Origin: Peribacillus loiseleuriae
GTDB lineage: Bacteria > Bacillota > Bacilli > Bacillales > DSM-1321
DNA length: 64,000 bases
Assembly: GCF_001183985.1 (NCBI RefSeq)
Contig: NZ_LFZW01000001.1
Location: forward strand, 3,896,059-3,960,058
Reading direction: 5' to 3'
The notes under the pieces were generated by a model. That model searched no databases. It was not told where the DNA came from and saw only the letters and a program-made list of their open reading frames with translations. Each line of letters starts with the position of its first letter. Position 1 is the first letter of the stretch. The translations under genes and the position numbers were made by a program. Below, in pieces: positions 16,970 to 26,780 of this stretch.

Positions 16970-18238
16970 TTATAGGTTTTTGATTAGTTCGTCAGCAAAC
17001 TCTGAACATTTCACTTCTGTAGCGCCGTCCATTAGGCGAGCAAAGTCATATGTTACAACTTTAGAAGCAATGGTTTTTTCTACTGAAGCCGTAATGCTTG
17101 CCGCGGCTTCCGTCCATCCAAGATGTTCAAGTAATAGCACACCTGAAAGAAGAACAGAAGAAGGATTCACTTTATCAAGTCCTGCATATTTCGGAGCAGT
17201 ACCATGAGTCGCTTCAAAAATTGCATGTCCAGTTTCATAGTTAATGTTCGCTCCAGGAGCAATCCCGATTCCGCCAACTTGAGCCGCAAGCGCATCAGAA
17301 ATGTAGTCTCCGTTAAGGTTCATTGTAGCCACTACATCAAATTCTTTCGGACGAGTTAGAATTTGTTGTAAGAAGATATCAGCGATCGAATCTTTTACGA
17401 TGATCTTACCTTCCGCTTCAGCCGCAGCTTGCGCTTTGTTTGCCGCATCTGTTCCTTCAGCTTCTTTAATGCGATCATATTGATTCCAAGTGAATACTTT
17501 ATCACCAAATTCTTGTTCAGCAATTTCATAGCCCCAGTTTTTAAATGCGCCTTCTGTGAACTTCATAATATTCCCTTTATGTACTAACGTTAATGAAGAA
17601 CGGCCTTCTTTAATTGCGTAGTTTAGAGCCGCACGTACAAGACGTTGCGTTCCCTCTTCAGAAACTGGTTTAATACCGATACCTGACGTTTCAGGGAAAC
17701 GGATTTTGTTTACACCCATTTCATTTTGAAGGAAGTCAATAAGTTTTTTTACTTCATCGGATCCTTTTGCATACTCGATACCTGCATAGATGTCTTCTGT
17801 GTTCTCACGGAAAATGACCATGTCAGTATCTTCTGGACGTTTTACAGGTGAAGGAACACCTTCGAAATAACGTACTGGACGAAGACATACGAAAAGATCA
17901 AGCTCTTGACGCAATGCAACGTTTAATGAACGTATTCCACCGCCAATTGGGGTAGTAAGCGGTCCTTTAATCGCAATCAAATACTCGCGAATGATATTAA
18001 GCGTTTCTTCTGGAAGCCATTCTCCCGTTTGGTCAAATGCTTTCTGTCCAGCTAATACTTCTTTCCAAACAATTTTCTTCTCACCATTGTAAGCTTTTTC
18101 TACAGCTGCGTCTAAAACACGAGATGCTGCTGCCCAAATATCAGGACCAATTCCATCCCCTTCAATGAACGGTACAATTGGGTTGTTTGGTACGTTTAGT
18201 ACTCCATTTGTTACTGCGATTTTTTCACCTTGTGTCAT
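16970..18238 (-). CDS. icd: Isocitrate dehydrogenase (NADP)
   Basis: 422 residues (B. subtilis 423). [12 protein letters not shown] carries the substrate-binding Ser104, equivalent to Ser113 of E. coli, followed by the Arg residues of the isocitrate site. The NADP region [17 protein letters not shown] and the [20 protein letters not shown] signature are intact. It converts isocitrate to 2-oxoglutarate with release of CO2. It lies between citZ and mdh; ribosome site GGAGGTAATTAAAC before ATG. The length and the insert around residues 250-275 fit the Bacillus type. Confidence 0.97.
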   Translation of the reverse strand: MTQGEKIAVTNGVLNVPNNPIVPFIEGDGIGPDIWAAASRVLDAAVEKAYNGEKKIVWKEVLAGQKAFDQTGEWLPEETLNIIREYLIAIKGPLTTPIGGGIRSLNVALRQELDLFVCLRPVRYFEGVPSPVKRPEDTDMVIFRENTEDIYAGIEYAKGSDEVKKLIDFLQNEMGVNKIRFPETSGIGIKPVSEEGTQRLVRAALNYAIKEGRSSLTLVHKGNIMKFTEGAFKNWGYEIAEQEFGDKVFTWNQYDRIKEAEGTDAANKAQAAAEAEGKIIVKDSIADIFLQQILTRPKEFDVVATMNLNGDYISDALAAQVGGIGIAPGANINYETGHAIFEATHGTAPKYAGLDKVNPSSVLLSGVLLLEHLGWTEAAASITASVEKTIASKVVTYDFARLMDGATEVKCSEFADELIKNL

Positions 18239-18358
18239 GTTTAATTACCTCCGATTCATTATCAAAAGTTAGAAAGGTACATACTGAAAGCCCCTAACCT
18301 TTATTCCTGTCATCTACTAATTTACTACACATTCACATAATTATAAAAAAATACTATC

Positions 18359-19474
18359 TTATCTTTTTTCAATTGGTACATATTTTTGCAAGCCAGGTCC
18401 GGTATATTCTGCACGAGGGCGGATTAGACGGTTGTTAGAGTATTGCTCAAGTATATGAGCGATCCAACCAGATGTACGGCTAACTGCAAAAATTGGTGTA
18501 AATAAATCATGATCAATGCCCAGACTATGATATACAGATGCTGAGTAGAAATCTACGTTTGGCGGAAGATTTTTTTGAGTTGTAACGAGTTCTTCAATTT
18601 TAATGGATATTTCATAATACTCAGGCTGTCCAGTAATCTCTGTTAATTTCTTAGACATCTCGCGCAAATGCTTAGCACGAGGATCACCTTTACGGTATAC
18701 GCGGTGGCCAAAGCCCATGATTTTCTCTTTATTATCTAATTTAGCTGTGATATATGACACTGCTTGATCAACAGAACCGATTTCACTCAGCATTTTCATA
18801 ACTTGCTCGTTTGCTCCGCCATGAAGTGGTCCTTTAAGTGCACCGATTGCAGCAGTTACGCCAGAATATATGTCAGACAAAGTAGCTACGCATACACGGG
18901 CAGTGAAGGTAGAAGCGTTCAATTCATGATCTGCATGAAGGACAAGTGCTTTATTGAATGCTTCCACTTCAATTGAGGAAGGTTCTTTTCCGTTTAGCAT
19001 GTATAAGAAGTTGGCAGCGAAGCTTAAATCGGTACGTGGTGCAACTGGTTCTAGGCCTTTGCGTACACGAGAAAATGCAGTTACAACAGTTGGAATTTGT
19101 GCTTGAATACGGATAGCTTTACGGTAGTTCGCTTCATCACTCATCACGTCAGATTCATCATCATATAGACCTAATAAAGAAATGGCAGTACGAAGCGCTC
19201 CCATAGGGTGAACTTTATCGATTGGATATGTTTTAAAGTGATTTAGAACTTCAACTGGGATAGCCGCGTTATCTGCCAGTTGTTTTGTAAGCTCTGCTAA
19301 TTGGCTTGTTGTAGGAAGACTACCGTGCCAAAGCAAGTAAATAACTTCCTCAAATGTCGCATTTTTAGCTAGATCATCGATATCGTATCCTGCATACGTT
19401 AACGTATCGTCAATAATCGAGCTTATCTTTGAAGTGGTTGCTACGATACCCTCTAGACCTTTTGTTGCTGTCAT
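18359..19474 (-). CDS. citZ: Citrate synthase CitZ
   Basis: 371 residues. The motif GFGHRVYRKGDPRA carries the catalytic His and Arg; HADHELNAS carries the other active-site His, and the C-terminal SGWIAHILEQ holds the conserved aspartate-neighbour region. It condenses acetyl-CoA and oxaloacetate. It is the first gene of citZ-icd-mdh. The ribosome site AAAGGAGAGG precedes ATG. In B. subtilis the promoter is under CcpC and CcpA control. Here 462 bp separate it from ytwI, enough for a long leader. Confidence 0.96.
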   Translation of the reverse strand: MTATKGLEGIVATTSKISSIIDDTLTYAGYDIDDLAKNATFEEVIYLLWHGSLPTTSQLAELTKQLADNAAIPVEVLNHFKTYPIDKVHPMGALRTAISLLGLYDDESDVMSDEANYRKAIRIQAQIPTVVTAFSRVRKGLEPVAPRTDLSFAANFLYMLNGKEPSSIEVEAFNKALVLHADHELNASTFTARVCVATLSDIYSGVTAAIGALKGPLHGGANEQVMKMLSEIGSVDQAVSYITAKLDNKEKIMGFGHRVYRKGDPRAKHLREMSKKLTEITGQPEYYEISIKIEELVTTQKNLPPNVDFYSASVYHSLGIDHDLFTPIFAVSRTSGWIAHILEQYSNNRLIRPRAEYTGPGLQKYVPIEKR

Positions 19475-19686
19475 ACAAAACCTCTCCTTTTCTTAAATAT
19501 CCCCTGTGCCCCTTTTATCGCATAAAAATATAGCGCTTCCAATAAAAGTTCAGCTTATCCAAGCCAATATGTATTTTAGAGAGTAATTTCCATTAAGTGA
19601 AAGATATCATCATATAACGACATGATTAAAAAAGCAATGGATTGAATACTTTCAATATTCCCTAAAATAATACGACAAAGCCCCCA

Positions 19687-19784
19687 ATTAAGCGCTAGCT
19701 CAAATAATTGCAAACATAAACTGTAGTTAGAATATCAGAGAGCAATTATACTATCATTATAAACAATTTTCAGATTTTTGGGAA
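19687..19784 (-). promoter_or_regulatory. Candidate citZ promoter and weak cre-like site
   Basis: On the minus strand a -10 TATAAT (19756-19761) has TTCCCA 17 bp upstream. About 55 bp into the transcript the plus strand has ATTAAGCGCTAGCT (19687-19700), which matches the cre consensus except for the first two bases. The rest of the 19475-19860 gap shows nothing I can name. Low confidence. Confidence 0.35.
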
Positions 19785-19860
19785 TGAAAAGCACTAAAAT
19801 TGTGAAAAAAATATTATTTTATTAGAAAAATACAAGTTTTGCCAAAGTCGTATCCTACAT

Positions 19861-19888
19861 GCATAAAAGATGCCCCAAAGAAAGGGCA
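19861..19888 (-). terminator. Intrinsic terminator downstream of ytwI
   Basis: Minus-strand arms TGCCC and GGGGCA around TTTCTTT, then ATCTTTT. An additional AGAGACG/CGTCTCT pair flanks it between 19889 and 19928. Confidence 0.7.
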
Positions 19889-19936
19889 GAGACGCAGTAG
19901 TGACTAAATACGATTAAGAGTGACGTCTCTTCCTAC

Positions 19937-20395
19937 TTATTTAATAAATTGGACAAGCTGCATGCACAAGTAGGCAATCCCCGCTCCAATCAGAGGTCCT
20001 ACTGCTACACCTTTGAATAAAGCAACTGCTAATATGGTTCCGAAAACAAGGGCAACGGTAATATGAGGATCATTTGCCAATAGAACGACACCGTTCTTAG
20101 CAATGAGAGCGACCGCAATTCCTGACGCAAGGGCAATCCATGCATAAGGAGATTTCATTGCATCCAGTAACTCCTTAAACCCAATTGAGCCATTTGCAAT
20201 CGGAACTAATACAGCAATCGTAATTACGGTAACGCCAAGGTTTATCCCCTTTGCAGAAAGGTAGGGAAATATCTTAGCATCCAATCCAGTTATTTTCAAT
20301 ATCAGTAAAAAACCTGCCGCCATCATCAGTGATGAGTTTTTGGCAAGCAGGCCAATTCCTAATAAAAGTAGTAAAAATATGATAGGTCCATTCAT
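19937..20395 (-). CDS. ytwI: DUF441/UPF0756 membrane protein YtwI
   Basis: 152 residues, strongly hydrophobic, with four to five membrane segments (for example IIFLLLLLGIGLLAK and GVTVITIAVLVPIANG). It matches the UPF0756 family by its size, the Gly-rich C-terminal segment KGVAVGPLIGAGIAYL and its position beside citZ, the same as B. subtilis ytwI. The function is unknown. ATG with AAGGAGGA ribosome site. It is transcribed toward citZ but has its own terminator. Confidence 0.85.
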   Translation of the reverse strand: MNGPIIFLLLLLGIGLLAKNSSLMMAAGFLLILKITGLDAKIFPYLSAKGINLGVTVITIAVLVPIANGSIGFKELLDAMKSPYAWIALASGIAVALIAKNGVVLLANDPHITVALVFGTILAVALFKGVAVGPLIGAGIAYLCMQLVQFIK

Positions 20396-20614
20396 GTTCG
20401 TCCTCCTTAAGTTTCCTCGTTTATTATCTCAGCATAACGAAAAACAAGATGATTCCCTTTTAAATCAATAGATTTTTTATTTTTCTGAATTGATAAAAAT
20501 TATCTTTCTTTTCTATCTTTCAAAATGTACAATTATAGTATATAACACTTTCAGCAGTAAATTTGCATTTCTCATTCACCCGAAATAATAGCATTTTGAC
20601 GGAAGGTGAGGCTT

Positions 20615-21742
20615 TTGAATCCAGTTTACCTACAGCGGTTTATCCGCTTCTGTATTGTAATAGGAGCGGCAATGATTGGCTGTTTGGTTCTGTTCTATTT
20701 ATCAAAATATACATACCCATTTATTATCGCGATGATTTTTGCCTTCTTTATGAATCCCCTTGTAAACTTCTTTGAACTAAAGACAAGATTACCAAGAGGT
20801 ATCGCGGTTTTTCTCTCCCTGTTGCTCATTCTTTCCGGCTTTGCAGGTTTAATTACGTTATTAATTGCTGAAATCGTTTCAGGGGCAAACTATCTGGCAA
20901 AAGTGGTACCTGCCCATTTAGAAACCGTTATCCGATTTATCGAGGAATTTATCGCCGGTCAGCTTCTTCCCTTATACAATCAAAGCGCTACCTTATTTAA
21001 TAATCTCGATGGGCAACAACAAGATACGATTCTTTCCAACATTCGCAACCTTGGTGATAATCTAGCCACATCAGTAGGTAGTTTCATTCAAAAATTCCTC
21101 TTAAACATCCCTGCTTTCATTGCCTGGTTTCCCAATGCAGCCACTGTCTTAGTTTTCTCTTTTTTGGCAACCTTTTTTATCAGTAAAGACTGGAGAAAAT
21201 TATCCAATTTCAGCAACAAAGTACTTCCACCTAGAATTTTACTTGGGACTGGCAAGGTAATTAAAGATTTGAAAGGGGCATTATTGGGTTTTATTAAAGC
21301 TCAGTTCACACTTATTTCATTAACGACTGTCACCGTATTAATTGGTTTGCTTATTTTGAGAGTGGAATATAGCATCACGATTGCATTAGTTTCCGGCTTA
21401 ATTGATATCATTCCATACTTGGGAACAGGAACCGTCTTTATTCCATGGATTGCATATGAAGTGATCATCGGAAACTATCACTTAGCAATCGGGCTTATCG
21501 TCGTGTATGTCATCGTAGTTGTTCAACGTCAATTAGTTGAGCCGAAAGTTCTGTCATCCAGTATTGGCATTGATCCGATTGCCACACTCCTAGCTTTATT
21601 CGTAGGTTATAAATTAATTGGCTTTCTCGGATTGATTGCAGGTCCTGTTGTTCTTGTTATTATCAACACACTCCATCGCGCCAATGTATTTAAAGAGATT
21701 TGGAATTTCGTCGTTGGGAGAGAAGGACCGAGAATTCGGTGA
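20615..21742 (+). CDS. ytvI: Sporulation integral membrane protein YtvI (AI-2E family)
   Basis: 375 residues from the TTG at 20615 (MNPVYLQRFIRF), supported by AAGGTGAGG just upstream; a GTG three codons earlier overlaps that site. Seven to eight membrane segments are visible, with the AI-2E/PurR-like permease signature LIDIIPYLGTG near residue 268 and RQLVEPKVLSSSIGIDPIATLLALFVGYKL after it. B. subtilis YtvI is expressed in sporulating cells; its transported substrate is unknown. It diverges from ytwI, with about 210 bp between the two starts. Confidence 0.9.
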   Translation: MNPVYLQRFIRFCIVIGAAMIGCLVLFYLSKYTYPFIIAMIFAFFMNPLVNFFELKTRLPRGIAVFLSLLLILSGFAGLITLLIAEIVSGANYLAKVVPAHLETVIRFIEEFIAGQLLPLYNQSATLFNNLDGQQQDTILSNIRNLGDNLATSVGSFIQKFLLNIPAFIAWFPNAATVLVFSFLATFFISKDWRKLSNFSNKVLPPRILLGTGKVIKDLKGALLGFIKAQFTLISLTTVTVLIGLLILRVEYSITIALVSGLIDIIPYLGTGTVFIPWIAYEVIIGNYHLAIGLIVVYVIVVVQRQLVEPKVLSSSIGIDPIATLLALFVGYKLIGFLGLIAGPVVLVIINTLHRANVFKEIWNFVVGREGPRIR

Positions 21743-21751
21743 AATCGACAA

Positions 21752-21782
21752 AAAGAGGCTGATACCGACTCAGCCTCTTCAT
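21752..21782 (+). terminator. Intrinsic terminator downstream of ytvI
   Basis: Plus-strand arms GAGGCTGA and TCAGCCTC around a 7-base loop, followed by TTCATT. The AAAAAG tract before it could let it serve fxsA from the other side. Confidence 0.7.
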
Positions 21783-21844
21783 TCTCTATGGATTTCCATT
21801 CTTATGGCCATGTAAAGATACGACTATTTCATATATTAAGGATT

Positions 21845-22240
21845 TTATCTGATAATCGTCACTTTTCCTCGATTCATTCGGTGCATTCGGTTTCTAATAT
21901 ATCTAAAAATAGCTGGTTTGATAAGAGAACGTGTAAATGGCAGTACTAACAAAAGACCGATCAAGTCAGAAACAAAACCAGGAAACAGTAATAATATTCC
22001 ACCAAGTAAAATACATATTCTGTCTACAATTTCTGAACCGGGAACTTCACCATATTTCATTTGTTCCTGAGCCTTTTTCCATGTTTTAATTCCTTGTCTT
22101 TTCAGCAAGAAAACACCGAGAATTCCAGTGCCGATCACTAATAACAACGTTCCGCCAACACCCATGATTTTTCCAACCAATAAAAGGACGACTATTTCAA
22201 TAACGGTAAGTGCAAGTAGACTAGATATCAAATACTTCAT
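21845..22240 (-). CDS. fxsA: FxsA family membrane protein
   Basis: 131 residues. Membrane segments at about 3-22, 27-46 and 72-100 and the signature GGILLLFPGFVSDLIGLLLVLPFTR identify FxsA (YtzA). E. coli FxsA modulates phage exclusion by F PifA; the role in Bacilli is unknown. The C-terminal tail is basic (RNRMHRMNRGK). Ribosome site GGAGGAATG before ATG. In B. subtilis the next gene is pyk; here the xylan island is inserted between them. Confidence 0.9.
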   Translation of the reverse strand: MKYLISSLLALTVIEIVVLLLVGKIMGVGGTLLLVIGTGILGVFLLKRQGIKTWKKAQEQMKYGEVPGSEIVDRICILLGGILLLFPGFVSDLIGLLLVLPFTRSLIKPAIFRYIRNRMHRMNRGKVTIIR

Positions 22241-22326
22241 TCAACATTCCTCCAGCACAGTCCAATTTGGTGTCTGTAGGTTTATTATACTGCATATGAG
22301 ATGAAATATTAAATATAACTACCTAA

Positions 22327-22366
22327 AACAAATGAGACAGACACTAAATGCCTGCCTCATTTGTTA
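22327..22366 (-). terminator. Terminator at the end of the xylose operon
   Basis: Arms AACAAATGAGGCAGGC and GTCTGTCTCATTTGTT form a long, nearly perfect hairpin; on the minus strand it is followed by TTAGG, so the T run is short. It separates the island from fxsA. Confidence 0.7.
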
Positions 22367-22430
22367 TTTAACTAGAAAAAAGTAACTTAACTATTTATTA
22401 CCACAAAATTACTGGTTAAGTTTTCAAAGC

Positions 22431-24059
22431 TTATTCTTTTCCCACCTTCTCAGGCTCCTCCCTATAGATAAAGTAATCAAAATCAGCAAATTGATTTTGA
22501 CCTGACGTATCCTGACATTGCATGCCAACAAACGCACCTGTAAAAAAGCCTCCGCCATGAATATAATCATCCGACAACTTATAAGATTGGAACGTAACAG
22601 GAATAGCCGTCCAGTGCCCTCCGTCAAATGAGTAAGAATATTGATACACATCCGTTTTCACTTCAACACGAAGATACACATATTCGATGTGATCTGGAAT
22701 CACTATTTCCCCACCTTGAAGAGGTTGGGCAAAGTAAAAATTGTCACACGTTATGAGTTCAAGGATCCTGCCCTTGTTTTCATTCCAAGTGATCTGACAT
22801 GATGTCCAGTTTTGTGTGTTATAGTAATTCACCAAACCTGCTGATTGTTGGAAATTATTTGGATTAAATGAAACCTTGGTCTCCGCGGTAAAAGTAAAGT
22901 GTTGCCAGCGCCTTGCTATAAAAGCTTGAGTGAATTTTGACGTTAGTGACTCTTTCCCGTACAGTCGTAAATGGCCAGGGTTATCTTTTAGTGAAACAAT
23001 ATGCTCACCTAATGGGATACGTAAATTCTGAAAATGGGGGTTTAGAGATTCTGCATTAAAATCGTCTTTCTCAGGAAACTCCCTTTCCCACTGCACTTCC
23101 GCCATTCTTGGACCTTCTATCTCAAGAGATGGTTGGTTGCCACCAACGACATATGGCCATCCGTTTTTCCACTCCAATCTCTGGATAGCCGTTTCCCTTC
23201 CAAGTGGACAAAAACCTCGCGGATCTAATAAAGGCTGATCCTCTCTTGGTAAAGGACGACCAGTCAAATGAACCAGAAACCACTCATCCGTATGCGTGTG
23301 TACAATGGATGCATGACCCGCTTTTTGGAGCGGATTTCTAGGATTTAGGGATGAAGTGATCAAAGGGTTTTCTGGATGTATTTCATATGGTCCCCTCAGT
23401 TGTTTAGAACGTGCAATGGTAGCCTGGTGATCATATTTCGTGCCACCTTCAGCTGTTAATAGATAGTAGTAGTCATCGATTTTATATAAGTGAGGAGCTT
23501 CTGTTAGTTTAATATCTGTTCCTTTAAAGATGACTTCCGCTTTTCCAACCAGCTTTTGTTCTTCATCATTGTATTCCTGAATCACGATGCCACCAAAACT
23601 GTGATTGGCAACACGCTGGTCCCATAACATATTGACCAAATATTTTTTTCCATCCTCATCATGGAATAAAGATGGATCAAAGCCTGAACTATTTAAATAA
23701 ATCGCCTCTGACCACTCTCCATCAATCGTTTCACAAGTAACAAGGTAATTGTGGCAATCCTTCCATTGACCCTCAACAACTTTTACATCCGTATAGATTA
23801 ACCAAAACTGCCCATCACTATACGAAAGTGCAGGAGCCCAAATTCCTCCTGAATCTGGATTCCCCATCATGTTCAACTGACTTAAACGGTTAAGTGGTCT
23901 TGCTGCCAAACGCCAGTTTTTCAGATCTTTAGAATGATAAATACCCACCCCAGGAAACCATTCAAATGTGGATACGGCAATGTAATAATCTTCGCCCACT
24001 CGACAAATACTCGGATCGGGATTGAATCCCGTTAATATTGGATTATGAATCGTTGCCAT
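22431..24059 (-). CDS. xynB: GH43 beta-xylosidase (xylan 1,4-beta-xylosidase)
   Basis: 542 residues from the ATG with AGGAGTG ahead; an ATG six codons earlier overlaps that site. The five-bladed GH43 catalytic domain fills residues 1-315, with the general base Asp in GFNPDPSI, the pKa-modulating Asp in SGFDPSLF and the acid Glu in [10 protein letters not shown]-terminal beta-sandwich follows ([21 protein letters not shown]), as in xylosidases of GH43 subfamily 11. No signal peptide is seen, so it would hydrolyse imported xylo-oligosaccharides in the cytoplasm. It is last gene of the xylose operon. Confidence 0.93.
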   Translation of the reverse strand: MATIHNPILTGFNPDPSICRVGEDYYIAVSTFEWFPGVGIYHSKDLKNWRLAARPLNRLSQLNMMGNPDSGGIWAPALSYSDGQFWLIYTDVKVVEGQWKDCHNYLVTCETIDGEWSEAIYLNSSGFDPSLFHDEDGKKYLVNMLWDQRVANHSFGGIVIQEYNDEEQKLVGKAEVIFKGTDIKLTEAPHLYKIDDYYYLLTAEGGTKYDHQATIARSKQLRGPYEIHPENPLITSSLNPRNPLQKAGHASIVHTHTDEWFLVHLTGRPLPREDQPLLDPRGFCPLGRETAIQRLEWKNGWPYVVGGNQPSLEIEGPRMAEVQWEREFPEKDDFNAESLNPHFQNLRIPLGEHIVSLKDNPGHLRLYGKESLTSKFTQAFIARRWQHFTFTAETKVSFNPNNFQQSAGLVNYYNTQNWTSCQITWNENKGRILELITCDNFYFAQPLQGGEIVIPDHIEYVYLRVEVKTDVYQYSYSFDGGHWTAIPVTFQSYKLSDDYIHGGGFFTGAFVGMQCQDTSGQNQFADFDYFIYREEPEKVGKE

Positions 24060-24133
24060 TTTTACACTCCTATTCATTCATGTACTTACTTATTGATTTC
24101 ACCATTCACAGCAATTTCTTCCACCCTTTTTTG

Positions 24134-25117
24134 CTAATATGGTCCTCTGATTTGATGGCTTACTTTTGCTTGATAGAAGTTTTGCAGTTGCTCCTGTTCC
24201 ACCTTGGAAAACGGTTTTGTATGGATTGCTTCAAGATTAACCGCTGCTTGCTTTTGGTTCTTTACGCCTGGAATAACGCAGGTGATTTCCTTTTGATCCA
24301 AAATCCAGCGTAGTGATGCACTTGCCATAGATTTTCTTCCTTCAGCAATCCATTTTAGCTGATTGGCTAATTCCAACCCTTTTTCGAACCCAAGGCCTGC
24401 AAATGTTTCTCCGACGTTAAACGCCGCTCCATGTTCATTAAAGTTTCGATGATCATCTGCTTCAAAAACATGATCATTAGTATATTTTCCCGTTAGGAGC
24501 CCGCTTGCGAGCGGTAGTCTGACGATAATGCCTACTCCTCTTCTGTGTGCTTCAGGTAGAAGAATCTCTAATGGCTTTTGACGAAAAACATTAAAAATGA
24601 CCTGCAAGCTTTTTACATTTGTGTTCTCTAAGCAAATGAGTCCTTCTTCTACCGTTTCAACGCTGATCCCATAATGACGGATTTTTCCTTCTTGTTTTAA
24701 GCGTTCAAGAACATCAAACACTTGCCCATCTCTAATTATCTCTGTAGCCGGACAATGGACCTGATACAAGTCGATTACTTCTCGGTTCAGTCGACGGAGA
24801 CTATCTTCACAATAGGACCTAACCGATTCATACGAATAATTATCTGGAGCGAAAATATCTCCCTTTCGGCAAAATTTCGTCCCAATATGAACTTTATCCT
24901 CTAATCCTTTGGTTGCTTTTGCCAATAATTCTTCACTGTGACCGTCCCCATACACATCAGCCGTATCAAAAAAGTTTACGCCCTGATCGATGGCAAACTC
25001 GAGTGCCTTTAATGATTCACTATCATTTGTTTTCCCCCACGCACCCCCAATTGCCCATGTTCCAAAGCTAACTTCACTTACCATTATTCCGGTGTTTCCC
25101 AGTTCTCGATAATTCAA
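24134..25117 (-). CDS. Aldo/keto reductase
   Basis: 327 residues, TIM-barrel AKR family. The catalytic tetrad is visible: Asp and Tyr in FFDTADVYGDG, Lys in HIGTKFCRKG and His in YQVHCP. C-terminal NADP-binding residues lie in CVIPGVKNQKQAAVN. The start is TTG with AGGAGATTTCCGA upstream. The substrate is not predictable; a sugar or sugar-derived aldehyde is suggested by its place between xylB and the xylosidase gene. A xylose-reductase role is possible but unproven, since xylA already provides the isomerase route. Confidence 0.9.
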   Translation of the reverse strand: MNYRELGNTGIMVSEVSFGTWAIGGAWGKTNDSESLKALEFAIDQGVNFFDTADVYGDGHSEELLAKATKGLEDKVHIGTKFCRKGDIFAPDNYSYESVRSYCEDSLRRLNREVIDLYQVHCPATEIIRDGQVFDVLERLKQEGKIRHYGISVETVEEGLICLENTNVKSLQVIFNVFRQKPLEILLPEAHRRGVGIIVRLPLASGLLTGKYTNDHVFEADDHRNFNEHGAAFNVGETFAGLGFEKGLELANQLKWIAEGRKSMASASLRWILDQKEITCVIPGVKNQKQAAVNLEAIHTKPFSKVEQEQLQNFYQAKVSHQIRGPY

Positions 25118-25172
25118 TCGGAAATCTCCTCTCTTGTGTCCAATCGGTATAATCAGGAAGTGTTTGGATCAC

Positions 25173-26672
25173 CTATTTTCTAAATTCCATTAACTGAACA
25201 TTTATGTCTCTTGTTTGTTGATAGACTTGTTTATATATACTAAATAGGGTCTGATACTTTTCTACATTTTCTTTAATAGGGTTATAGGCTTGGATAGGCT
25301 TGATAAATTCGGTTGCACATTCCTCTAATGATGAAAACCAGCCACATCCATATGCAGCTAGCATCGCAGCTCCCATTCCGGGACCCTGTTCACTAGATAG
25401 CTTGAGTATCGTTGCATTGAAAATATCCGCCTGCATCTGAAGCCATACTGGATTTTTCGAGCCTCCACCAATGGAAATAATCGAATCAATCTTCTTCCTA
25501 TTGTTTCTGAAAATTTCGATTGACTCATTCAATGAAAATGTGATTCCTTCCATCACCGCACGAGCAAATTCATTCCGTTTATGAGCCGCATCTATTCCAA
25601 TAAAGCTTCCCCGAATTGAAGAATCCGCATGTGGTGTTCTTTCACCTGCTAAGTAAGGAGTGAACAACAAGCCGTTAGAGCCAATTGGAACGGAATCCAC
25701 ACCCTTTAATAGTTGTTCGAAATCCTCATTTTCCGCAAATGTATCCTTGAACCAGCTTAATGAATACCCCGCTGACAACGTAACTCCCATAGAATAAAAA
25801 GCATCTTTTTTTCCATGATTAAAATAGTGAACCTTCCCATTAAAATCTTGATCACCTTGTTTTTCGAATGAAAGTACAACTCCTGAAGTTCCGATACTAC
25901 ATAAGGTTTTTCCTTCTGCTAAAATCCCGGAGCCGATTGCACCACAAGCATTGTCGGCACCACCAGCAAATACTTTAACTTTCAATCCTAGCCCTGTCTT
26001 TTGCGAGACTTCTTCTGTAATCATGCCAACACATTCATATGATTCCAATAAGGGTGGGCATAAGTTATATGGAATGCCGAGCCTACTACAGATTTCCTCA
26101 CTCCACTTCTTTTCTTTAACATCTAGAAGTAGGGTACCTGCCGCATCGGAATATTCACTATTTATTTCTCCCGAAAATCGATAACGAAGATAGTCCTTTG
26201 GGAGCATGAACACTGCTGAATTGCTAAAAATTTCTGGTTCGTTTTCCTTTACCCACAATAACTTTGGCAAGGTAAAGCCTTCAAGAGCAGGATTTTTCGT
26301 AATTTCAAGCAAAAGCCCATTTCCTACTTTTGCATAGATTTCCTTACATTGCGCAGTAGTTCTAGTATCATTCCATAAAATCGCGTTTCTTTGGACCTTA
26401 TTCTCTTTATCTAGTAAGACCAGTCCATGCATTTGTCCAGAAAAAGAAATTCCTTCAATATCATGAACATCGCCTTGGAATACACTCACAAGCTCCGCAA
26501 TTCCAGCAATTGTTTTTTCTACCCATTCTTCTGGATTTTGCTCACTGTATCCTGACTTTTCATGAATTAATGGGTATGCATGTGTTACCTCATGACAGAC
26601 TTCTCCAGTCTTATTCACCAATAAAATTTTCACCGCACTCGTACCTAAGTCGACCCCGATTACATATTTCAT
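25173..26672 (-). CDS. xylB: Xylulokinase
   Basis: 499 residues, FGGY family. The N-terminal ATPase fold starts GVDLGTSAVK; the substrate-binding segment SGQMHGLVLLD and the second-domain motifs CSIGTSGVVLSF, PYLAGERTPHAD and GGGSKNPVWLQMQADIF are intact, with the family's catalytic Asp in GGADNACGAIG. It phosphorylates D-xylulose to xylulose 5-phosphate for the pentose phosphate pathway. It follows xylA after 108 bp containing a hairpin. Ribosome site AAAGGATGAT before ATG. Confidence 0.95.
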   Translation of the reverse strand: MKYVIGVDLGTSAVKILLVNKTGEVCHEVTHAYPLIHEKSGYSEQNPEEWVEKTIAGIAELVSVFQGDVHDIEGISFSGQMHGLVLLDKENKVQRNAILWNDTRTTAQCKEIYAKVGNGLLLEITKNPALEGFTLPKLLWVKENEPEIFSNSAVFMLPKDYLRYRFSGEINSEYSDAAGTLLLDVKEKKWSEEICSRLGIPYNLCPPLLESYECVGMITEEVSQKTGLGLKVKVFAGGADNACGAIGSGILAEGKTLCSIGTSGVVLSFEKQGDQDFNGKVHYFNHGKKDAFYSMGVTLSAGYSLSWFKDTFAENEDFEQLLKGVDSVPIGSNGLLFTPYLAGERTPHADSSIRGSFIGIDAAHKRNEFARAVMEGITFSLNESIEIFRNNRKKIDSIISIGGGSKNPVWLQMQADIFNATILKLSSEQGPGMGAAMLAAYGCGWFSSLEECATEFIKPIQAYNPIKENVEKYQTLFSIYKQVYQQTRDINVQLMEFRK

Positions 26673-26714
26673 CTATATCATCCTTTATGACGTATTTAAT
26701 GCTCGTCGATATGT

Positions 26715-26755
26715 GAAAAATATGCTGGAAACATACGCTTTTCCAGCACTTTTTA
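26715..26755 (-). terminator. Hairpin between xylA and xylB
   Basis: Arms TGCTGGAAA and TTTCCAGCA form a perfect 9-bp stem with an 8-base loop, followed on the minus strand by TATTTTTC. It looks like an attenuator that would lower xylB and downstream expression relative to xylA, or a stabilising 3' end. Confidence 0.65.
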
Positions 26756-26780
26756 ATAAGGGAAAATCCATGACGAGTGT

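Noticed and set aside
16650..17207. 185-codon open frame on the plus strand across mdh and icd
   Set aside because: It is antisense to two highly conserved enzymes, is rich in Ser/Pro/Ala from reversed codons, lacks a ribosome site and has no domain pattern.
19475..19860. CcpC operators upstream of citZ
   Set aside because: ATTAT and ATAAT strings occur but no dyad of the spacing known for CcpC sites could be recognised.
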